Of a DNA stretch of 64,000 nt, positions 45,118 to 54,385 are shown in pieces. This DNA is from Austropuccinia psidii. Lineage: Eukaryota > Basidiomycota > Pucciniomycetes > Pucciniales > Sphaerophragmiaceae. The notes under the pieces were generated by a model, which worked only from the letters and a program-made list of their open reading frames with translations, did no database searches and had not been told where the DNA came from. The stretch lies in contig JALGQZ010000003.1 of NCBI GenBank assembly GCA_023105745.1, positions 45,904,185-45,968,184 on the forward strand, in the 5' to 3' direction. A program made the position numbers and the translations under genes. Within the stretch, counting starts at the first letter, position 1, and the number at the start of each line of letters is the position of its first letter.

Positions 45118-46029
45118 AGATGTGGTTTTGAAACCACATCTGGGCAGTTTTCACCAATACAGGGTGAAAATTTTCATCTGGGGACCACATAGCCCTCTTC
45201 TGACATGTATGACACATAGAATTATGTATGGAACCTGTATGGGACCCCAGTATTGAATGAATTATGAGGTATTGAAGTATAAACATGCTCCTTTGTCTGT
45301 TTGACACCTCATAATCATACTTATGGGAGAATATCCCACAGTAAGACTGTATTGGTCTAGCTGTGGGATTTTGACCTTAAAACTGCCATAACTTTGTTGT
45401 TTTTCAAGATATTGAGCTCAAAATTAGTTCATTGTGTAGCCCTGAATATTCTCTACACAATTGTACCTCATTTGGTATGGGAAACATTAAATATGGCAAA
45501 GTTATGCCTTGTACAAGTTTTATTATCCATATGTATGATTTTCTCAAAATCTATGTGGAGCTTGTTTGCCCCATAGCTTTTGTTATAAATGAGATATGGG
45601 GAGATAAATGGCACCATCAGATAGCCCTGATTGTGCTCTTTCCAAAAATACCCCACTTTAGGTATCTCACATTAAAACTGTAGAAGTTAGATGAGAGGTG
45701 AATATTTTAATCACCCTTATTTGACCTTATTTTGGTCATATCTTCTGTAATACTGGTGCTAGCTCAGTTTAGCTAGTACCATTAGATATCCCTGACTTAG
45801 AGCTCCATTTTGAATACCCATTTGATGGGGTTAAGCCTCTTCCTCTGTAATTCAGATGAGAGGTGAAAATTAAGGTTTATGCTCAGCAACAACTTTGAGC
45901 AGGAATAACTTTGCTATTCTTTGTCCTGTGATGATGGGATTTGTATATTTGGAAAGGGGTGAGTTTCCTCTTTCTTTTGATACCGTTTGAGCTGATTTGG
46001 CTCAGCTCCATGTTTCGTTGGTATCTTGG

Positions 46030-49000
46030 CTATACCATTGATTTATGGTATCTGGCTGTCATGCTTGTGCTCTGGTTTTGAGTTACAGGCTTACATACCC
46101 TCTCTCTAAAAAAGGCTGATCCCTGATGAGACTCTTCAGTCCTCCTAGAGGCCCTGAATCTCCCTAGAAGAAGGTTTTCATCTGGTATGGCATTTTCAGC
46201 CAACCATTTGTCTCCATCTGCTGTCTGGTTTTTAAATCTGACCAAGTACTGTCTCTGGTCTTTACCATTCAGTCTAATTTTTCTGGCCTCGACTATTTTC
46301 TTCACAGGGCCAGGGGAGTCCTCCACTTCCACTATTTCTGGTGGAGTGGGATTCTTCTTCCTGAAGGGGAGCTTATCCTTCTCTATTTGGAAGTATGGCT
46401 TAACCAGACTCACTGGGAATACTGAGTGTTTCCTAGAAAATTCCTCTGTGAGTCTGACTTCCACTGCATTTTTCCCTATAAGCTTAATGATAGTGAAGGT
46501 CCCTAAAACTGAGTCTCTCATCTTCTTTAGTCCCTTAAGGTTGTTGAAGTTTAGTGTAGACACTAACACTTGGTCCCCTTCTTTGAAGTCAGGTTCCATG
46601 TGTGTTTTGTCCCACCTCTGTTTGTTGTATTCTTTTGCCCCAGCTATGAATTTGGCAGCTTTCTCACAAGCCTTCTTCCACATATCATGGAAGTCCTTGG
46701 ATGTGGGGTGGATAGTTAGAAGATTCTCCTTCAAGTGATCCACAGGCAATAGGGGGTTCCACCCTTTTTCTACTAGTGAAGGGAATTTCCCTGTGGTAGA
46801 ATTCTGGCTAGTATTATAGGCCAGTTGGACTTCTGGTAGAAGGGTAACCCAGTCATGGGTATATCCTTCATGGTCTTTGTATTCCATGCCATATGCACAA
46901 ACCCTTCTGAGGATATCCTCCATGGTTTGGATCATCCTTTCAGCTAGGCCATCTGTTTGTGGATGTTAAGCTGTGGAGAATGAAAGTTTAGTACCAAGCA
47001 TGTCATACAAGTTGGTCCAAATTTTTGATGTGAATTTTGGGTCACTATCACTCATGATACATTTAGGGACTCCACAGGTGGATATTATGTTGTTCCAAAA
47101 TTACAAGGCAGTATCCATTGCTGTATCCTCCTTGTGGCATGGCAGGAACCTCACACTCTTGCTGAACCTATCAACTATGATCAGGCAAGAATTGAAGTTT
47201 TCTTTGCCTCCTGGGACAAGTACTGTAACCCAGTTCATGTTTATGGTTTCCCATGGGTGCTTGGGTTCTTCTATGTGTTGAAGTAACCCATACTTCTTCA
47301 TATGTTTTCTATTTGCCTTTTGGCATCTTTCACAAGTGTTGATGTATTCACTCAGCTCTTGTTCGCGTTTGGGCCACCAAGCTTTGCTTTTCACCCTCTC
47401 CTTGGGTCTGTCCTCACTCATGTGTCACATATAGGGGCAGGCATGGCATTCTTGTAGGATCAAGGATATATGGTCCCTGTCTACTATGGTTAGTGCACTC
47501 GTGTGCTTTTGTCTATGGTAGAGAAGGCCATCTATAAGGAAAAACTTGTTATTCTTATAGTCCCTCACCCAGGGTTCCTCTAACTGGGATTCCAGTTCTG
47601 GGCTCCTGTGTTTTTGTTGAAGGAGTTGCAACAATATGCCACACTGTTTGTGTTTGACATATGTCTTCATCACTGCATTGAAGAATTCATTATGCATTTC
47701 TGAGGAGATTATTCCCAGTATGGGAGTTTCTGTTCCTTCTGAATCAGTGTCTCCACTGTGTGGGGTACAACTTTCTTGTGCCCATTCAGAAAATCTGAAG
47801 TTTTTCCTCTTACCTATTTCCATGAAATGGATAGGGATCTTGGCTGCTACTTCAGGGTCATAAGATGGGTTACTTTTGACATTATCCAGTGGTCATCTGC
47901 ATTGGTATGACCTTTACCCTCTTTGTATATGATGGCCATATTTCCCCTTTACTCTTGGATGGCTATTTGCTACCTCAACATGTGTCTATTGGTAGTCTTC
48001 ATGTTCAGTAAAGACTTCATGGCTGTGAAGTCTGTGTAGACTTCAAAGACTGCACCCTTCAAATAATAGTGGAGTTTCTCTAGAGCCCAGACTAAGCATA
48101 GACATTCAGTCTGGGTTTCCCCATACCTGTCTTCTGAATTTTTCAGTTTCCTAGAGATGTAGCATATTACTCCCTCTGTTGGTTCACCATCCACAATTTG
48201 TCTCTGGTGAAGGGCTGCCCCTAAGCCTTGGCTACATGCTGCATCTATGTATAATGTGAATGGTAGGTCAAAGTCAGGTAAGATGAGCACAGGTGCGTTT
48301 GTGAGTTCATGTTTGATCCTCTCATATGCATCCCTCCTTTCCTTGGTAATTTCAAAAATTACATCTTTTGAACATAACTTGTACAGACTACTAGCTATGT
48401 TGGCAACACTTCTGATGTGGTTTCTGTAGTAGCTAGCAAACCCAAGGAAATATTGCATCTCTTTGATGTTCTTTGGTACTGGTTTGAGCAGTAATCCTGC
48501 TACTTTATTCTCGTCTATGGCCAGACTAAGACCTGAGACTTTATGTCCTAAATTTAGTAACTCTTGTAGGCCAAAATTGCACTTTTTAAGTGAAATTTTC
48601 AGTTTAATGGGTGTGCATTTACTTAGCACTCTGTCTATGTACTGCACATGGTCTTCCCATTCTTCTGAGTATATAATTATGTCATCAATATATACTACCA
48701 TCCAGCCTTCCAATATCTATTCTTGAAATACTGTGTCCATTATCCTTTGGAAGTGGGCTGGTGCATTTTGGATGCCAAATGGCATCTTGGTGTACTCATA
48801 TATTCCCATATGGCATATTATTCTGACTAATTTTATGGAGCTTGGTTTAACTCCATCCTGGTGAAAACCTTTTATACAATCCATTTTGGTTATGTATTTG
48901 GCTTTTTCCAGTTTGTCTAAGGCATGAGGTATCCTAGGTATAGGGTACCTGTCAGCTTTTGCATAGTTGTTCAGAGCTCTGGAATCTCCACATAGTCTAG

Positions 49001-49262
49001 ATTTGCCATCATTCCAGGTGATCAGGACAGGAGTGGTGATCTCCAATCTTTCTGATGACATAAATGTCTAGGAGCTCGTTGATGTGTTTTTCAATTTATT
49101 TCCTAGTCTCCAGACTTGCTGGGTATGGAGGTCTTCTGAGCATGGGTGGATAAGGTCTTTGCACATCTAGATATAGTCCTATATCATGGCCTCTAATTTT
49201 TCCTAATAGTTCTTCACCAATGGAAAATGCTGGTCTATTCTTCCTCAGCATCTTCAAAAACT
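46030..49262 (-). pseudogene. G2 pol: reverse transcriptase, RNase H, integrase, chromodomain (broken)
   Basis: On the minus strand, RT begins at 49262 (FSIGEELLGKIRGHDIG) and continues through the 49061-48717 frame (YTKMPFGIQNAPAHFQ) to YIDDIIIYSEEW near 48690. RNase H runs to about 47970 ([18 protein letters not shown]). Integrase follows: the zinc-binding region near 47430, the core at 47421-46940, then a tail with a chromodomain-like end (VEARKIRLNGKDQRQYLVRF) in the 46935-46030 frame. Lesions include a stop at 48717, a stop replacing Trp near 47968, stops near 47425 and 47101, and a stop inside [10 protein letters not shown] near 46970. The first integrase catalytic Asp is Asn (INMNWVTV). 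The chromodomain places G2 among chromoviruses. Confidence 0.9.
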
Positions 49263-49267
49263 TTATT
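49263..49267. repeat. G1 target-site duplication, left copy (TTATT)
   Basis: TTATT directly precedes the left LTR of G1 and is repeated at 59555-59559 directly after the right LTR. The outer sequences on both sides are G2. Confidence 0.93.
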
Positions 49268-51188
49268 TGTAAGATGTGACTATGAAACTGGTGATAATAT
49301 TACTATTAATCAACAGTACTATGTCTGTTCTTATGAAATATAATAATAAAATATTATTATAACCACAATTAAATAATTAAAAATTATTTCTTTCACGTGT
49401 TAAGCAGTACTAGTGATTTTAACAGTGAGCAAGTAATTGTCTACAAGAATCAATTACAAGAAGAATTTAATAATAAAAACTTCTTTATTAAAATAATAAA
49501 ATTATTTTAATATATAATTATCTTTTGCAAGAATAATTATAAAGATAATTCTTGAAGAAAACTATTACTAGAGAAAAACTTTAAGAATTAAGAATAAATG
49601 ACTCACTAATACTCCAAAGAACTTATTGATAGGTAAGAGTAGAGAAATTTGACGTGGAATTGTGGATTTTAAGGGATCAAAAGGATTGATAACAGTATTA
49701 CAACAAAATATAGTTGGATTCTATGATTTCACGTCTTTCTGGATGATTTTGAAAGATTTAAAACACTTAAGAATAGCTTTAACTAATACTTACTTGTTGG
49801 TAATAATGATTTAATAATTTGATAAGATGATTCTTGGAAAAAACAGCAAGAAGAGGCTTCTTTTAAGTCAACAACAGCTCACAGAGGCGTGCCATGGAGC
49901 AAACTGAAAAACCAGTGAGTGAGAAAACAATAAACCCTTTTGGATTAATGATTGCATCATCTGTTGTCACGTAAGATTATCATAATTACTTAATTGATGC
50001 TTTTACGTGACTACCAACCCCAATATGGTTAAGAATAAAAGGAGTAACATCTGTAAATTTTCTTTTATTCTAAAATAAGCATTGATTTCTCAAAGTTATC
50101 AATGTTATTGCCAATTTCATCACAGGTTGTAATTACTGTGAATTTTTGAAGATTCAGTGTTTCACGTAGAATGGTCAAAAATGGATTGTAAGTAAAATTT
50201 TTAATTTTACTAGTAAAACCATAATTCTTTTTGGTTGTACCATAGATAATACAGTTCTTCATTGGTCCTGAAAGTTTCAGAAAGATTCATTAAGAATTGT
50301 ATTTTTAATGAATTTTTGAAGTTTTTACCTCATTTCTACGTAGAATTGCAAATAGCAGTATTTTGCTGGTTGCTATGAGGTAAATCAATGAATATGGATC
50401 CCAAAAGGGTTTAATTACTCTTTTAGGGTCTAGTCATGGAAAGTCATCAAGAATTGACGTGGTTACAGGAGTCTAAGTAGCTCATTACCTCCTTGGCACG
50501 TCAAAATAGCAGGTTATTTGCTATTTTTCTTATGATTACAGTAGGTGTAACTTGGTAACCAAGTTCCCAAAGAGTTTTAGTTTACCAATTGGGCCAAGAT
50601 GAGCCATGGATCTATGCTCTGGAGCTATCCACGCCTCTGAGGCCTCAGAAGTTGGGTACCCTGGCCCTCTTTGATGTCTTTTGTCCCCCTTGCCTAATTT
50701 TTACGTCAAAATAGTAATTTAAGCTTAAAGTGAGATATCCACTATGGGTGTACCAAAAGTCCATGTAAGAATACCATGATATTAAGTGCTCAAAACATGC
50801 ATAACACTATTCTTAGTGTATATGTAACATGGGATTTCTCACTTTCCCATTATTTTGGCTAAAAATCAAGAAAAACAAAAATTTTCACGGATCTTTTATG
50901 TGGTATTAATGATGTGGTATTGAAGTATTTTCCATTTTACCACCTCAAATACTTAAATTGAGCTTATTCACTCTATGGAGCTACCCTAGGTGAATGTTTG
51001 TGTAGAATCCAAATCTGGTCTTAAATCCATGGATTTACTTACTCAATAAAAAGTTATTCATCTTTTCTGAAATTGAAAATGATGAATTTTGGATATATGC
51101 ATGACTTATGAGTTTTGCATAATTCAAAATTTCTTTTTAAGATAATTGTGGCCTATTTGGGTATGTAAAATATACCTCAAGGCTCACA
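49268..51188 (-). repeat. G1 3' LTR (left copy)
   Basis: Starts TGTAAGATGTGAC and ends AAGGCTCACA. In element orientation it begins TGTGAGCC and ends CTTACA. Near-identical to 57635-59554. The 65-codon minus frame at 50065-50262 recurs in the other LTR and is not called a gene. Confidence 0.95.
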
Positions 51189-51200
51189 TTCCCTCCCACC
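51189..51200 (-). other. G1 polypurine tract
   Basis: Element strand reads GGTGGGAGGGAA directly before the TGTGAGCC start of the 3' LTR. This is the expected position and composition of the plus-strand primer. Confidence 0.85.
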
Positions 51201-51328
51201 AAAAAATAAAATTGTACTACAATTTTATTAGTGATAACAGAATAAGGCCCCAAAGGGGGTTAATGTCCACTGTCCAACCTCTTCACATTACTCAGATCAA
51301 GTAATTTAAAGCACATTTATAGACATAT

Positions 51329-52069
51329 TCAGGCTTGTGGCCTTCTTTCATGTCTAAATCTTCTTAAGAGTTTATCTGAGTCAGGTATTTCTGATTCTGC
51401 CATCCATTCATCTTCATGTACTGGATTTCTATATCTGACAAGATATTCTCTTTGATTTTTACCCCTAAGTCTCCTTTCTTTAATGATTTTCTTTATCTTT
51501 CTGTCTTCATTCTGTTCCACAGGTGGTACAGTTAAAGGAGTTGGGTTTCTTAAAGGAAACAATTCTTTATCAGCTGGTTGATAAGGTTTTATCAAGCTGA
51601 CTGGAAATGTGGGGTGTTTATTTTCCAATTCACCACTCAATTCCACTTGAACTGCATTGGTTCCATGTAAGGCAACAATAACAAAAGGTCCTACATAAGA
51701 ATCTTTAAGTTTCTTTGGGCCTTTGATATTATTAAAATTCAAGGTTGAAACTAGAACTAAGTCCCCTACTTTGAAGTCTGGTACTTTATGACTCTTGTCC
51801 CACTTCTGTTTTGCATAATCAAAAGCATCATCCATACTCTGTTTTGCATGGTGTTTTACTTTATCAAGCATTAATTTGAAGCTGGAAGCTGTAGGATGGA
51901 TGTCAATCAAGTCTTTCCTCAGTGTGTCTGCTGGGAGTCTTGGATTCCATCCCTTTTCTAACATAGCAGGAGTTTGTCCTGTGGAAGAATGGACTGATGT
52001 CTTGTATGCCAATTCTAATGCAGGTAGCAGAGTGCACCAGTCATGGGTAAAGCCATCTGAGTCTTTAAA
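51329..52069 (-). pseudogene. G1 integrase C-terminal part and chromodomain (downstream of the third stop)
   Basis: About 247 codons in the same frame as the upstream pol segments. It begins just after the TAA at 52070-52072, which follows FCAYGL, and continues FKDSDGFTHDW, the GPY/F-like SYVGPFVIVALHGTNAVQVE region near 51650, and a chromodomain-like end (RRLRGKNQREYLVRYRNP, near 51400-51480). The related G2 protein carries the equivalent tail. In chromoviruses this module steers integration to modified chromatin. Translation from a conventional start would not produce it, because of the stop in front. Confidence 0.88.
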
Positions 52070-53884
52070 TTATAATCCATAAGCACAAAATCTCCTGATC
52101 ATGTCTTCTAAAGTTTGAATCATCCTCTCTGCTAGCCCATCTGTTTGAGGGTGATATGCTGTAGAGAATGATAACTTAGTCCCAAACAATCTATGAAGAT
52201 TGGTCCAAATTGCAGATGTGAACTTGGGGTCTCTGTCACTTATGATATTCTTAAATAACCCTGTATGAGAAATAACTCTACTCCATAAAAGAAGGGCTGT
52301 ATCCATAGCAGTGTCATCTTTATGACATGGTAAGAATATGGGAGTTTTGCTATATCTGTCTACAATGACTAAACAAGCATTATAACTTTTGTCACCACTT
52401 GGAGGAAGTGCTGTGACCCAATCCATGTGAACAACTTCCCAAGGGGATTTTGGTTCTTGAATATGGATCATCAATCCAAATTTCTTGCCTGTACTCCTGT
52501 TTGCCTTTTGGCATCTATCACAGGTATGGCAATATTCAATGGTTTCTTTTCTCCAAGATGGCCACCATGCACAGTTCTTCACCTTTTCAAGTGTTCTGTC
52601 TTCTGATAGGTGTCCAGAGTAAATGCTATCATGGCATTCATGAAGAATGGTATTGATGAGCAATCTACTACACAGTGTCATTACACAAGAATGTTTTGTT
52701 CTATGGTAAATAATCCCATCAAACAAGTGAAATTTTCCTTCAGAATAGGAATTTTTCCAAACTTCATCTAGTGCATTAACCAAAGATGTGTCTTTGCAGT
52801 CTTTATCCAATAAAGAAGTCAAGATATGGCAATTCTTGTCTTGTTTATAAGACTCTCTGACCTCTTCAAAGAATTCAGTCCCAATATCAGTTATGTTAAT
52901 CCCTTCAATTGGAATCTGTGGTTCAGCTTCCAAAGGTACATAAGCTGGGTTATCAGGAGTGTTGGCTAAAGCCCATCTACTAAGTCCATCAGCATTTTTG
53001 TGAATGTTTCCTGCTTTATGAACTATAGTCATGTTTCCTCTATATTCTTGAATGGCTATTTGCCATCTCCACATATGTCTGTTGGGAGTTTTCATGTTAA
53101 GAAGTGATTTCACGGCATTACAGTCAGTTATCACTTCAAAAACACTGCCATCAAGGTAATAGTGTAATTTCTCAAGTGCCCATACCAAACATAAGCACTC
53201 CATTTGGCTTGCACCATATCTGGCTTCTGTTGGTTTGATTTGTCTTGAGATATAACAAACTGGTCCTTCTGTAGGTTTGTCATCAATAATTTGGACTTGG
53301 TGTAGGGCTGCCCCTAATCCATCTCCACATGCATCAATGTACAATTTAAAAGGAATATTCCAGTCAGGCATGAGGAGTAAAGGTGCTTCTGTAAGGGCTT
53401 TCTTTATCTTCTCATAAGCTCTAATTCTTTCCTGTGTCATTTCAAATACAGTCTGTTGATCACAGATTCTATAAAGTGACTTGGCTAGAATTGCAAAATC
53501 TTTCAAGTGTTGCCTATAGTAACTAGCAAATCCAAGAAAAGACATCATTTCTTTTTTATTCTGGGGTATTGGTTTAAGTAACACTGCTGCTACTTTATTC
53601 TTGTCAATACCCAAGCTCAAACCAGAAACAACATGTCCTAATGCTTTGAGTTCTTCAAAACCAAAATTGCATTTCTTAAGTGAAATTTTCATGTTCACTT
53701 CTGCAACTTTATGAAGTACTCTTGCAAGTCTTTCAAGGTGCAAAGACCATGAGTCAGAACATATAATAATATCATCAATATAAATGATAAGCCATCCTTC
53801 AGACAATTCTGTGGGGAAGATGGTATTCATCATTCTTTGATAATGAGATGGAGCATTTTTAATGCCAAATGGCATTCTAAGATA
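52070..53884 (-). pseudogene. G1 reverse transcriptase palm, RNase H and integrase core (between second and third stops)
   Basis: 601 codons open, starting [17 protein letters not shown], with the catalytic YIDDIII near 53780 and RNase H from about 53400 ([18 protein letters not shown]) to about 53000 ([12 protein letters not shown]). Integrase HHCC zinc binding lies near 52660-52500 (HECHD, SGHLSED, CHTCDRC). The integrase core has Asp in HMDWVTALP, Asp in SDRDPKFTS and Glu in LAERMIQTL. All catalytic residues are present. The TAG at 53885-53887 lies directly before the YLRMPFG motif and the TAA at 52070-52072 ends the segment. Domain content is complete; only the nonsense codons separate it from its neighbours. 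Confidence 0.92.
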
Positions 53885-54385
53885 CTAAAAAATACCACAG
53901 TGAGTGATAATTCTAAGTAATTTCCTAGCTTTAGGCATCAAAACATTTTGATGAAAGCCTTTCAATTCATCCATTGATGTTATATACTTGGCTTTAGACA
54001 ATTGAGTCAAGGTTTCTTGAATTCTAGGGATTGGATACCTATCTGGAACTGTGTAGGTATTCAAAGCTCTAAAATCTCCAACCATTCTTGACTTATCATT
54101 ATGCCATGCAATAATAACAGGTGTTGTCACTTCAACTTCCTCATTATGGCCTACTTTCCTTAGCACACCAAGTTGGATCAACTCTTGGATATGTTTTTCC
54201 AAGGCCTCTCTAGCTCTGGGACTGGCTGGATAAGCTGGTCTTCTAAGTACTGGAGGATATGGTCTATCAATATTAAGAGTAATATCAATTTCATGTCCCC
54301 TTATAGCGCCTAATGGTTCATTATCAGATGCAAATGCATCATTGTATGTATATAATACATCAATAAGTTCATTCCTCATCTTTGG
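53885..54385 (-). pseudogene. G1 reverse transcriptase N-terminal part (between first and second stops)
   Basis: In frame with gag-protease upstream. It starts after the TGA at 54386-54388 and runs through EPLGAIRGHEIDITLNIDRP, PAYPASPRAREALEKHIQEL, DFRALNTYTVPDRYPIPRI and MDELKGFHQ to the TAG at 53885-53887. These are the fingers and first palm motifs of gypsy RT. Because the TGA falls between the protease and RT domains it could be read as a gag-pol boundary, but two further stops in conserved motifs argue for simple decay. Confidence 0.9.

Larger units (their letters stand above)
43529..45980 (-). repeat. G2 left (3') LTR, with a LINE inserted
   Basis: Aligns with the right LTR from 63165 onwards. 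The LTR sequence is 43529-43986 and 45118 to about 45965-45980. The interior between 43987 and 45117 is a LINE plus one copy of its target duplication. The inner edge is uncertain because the second LTR is cut by the window. A purine-rich stretch (reverse complement AAAAGAAAGAGGAAA, near 45972-45987), just after the pol stop, is a candidate polypurine tract. Within the LTR, ACCATCAGATAGCCCTGA near 45609 and ACCATTAGATATCCCTGA near 45778 are internal near-repeats. Confidence 0.75.

Noticed and set aside
46187..46738. 183-codon plus-strand frame
   Set aside because: Antisense shadow of the G2 integrase C-terminus.
50065..50262. 65-codon frame duplicated at 58432-58629
   Set aside because: Both copies are in the G1 LTRs. 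The duplication is explained by LTR identity.
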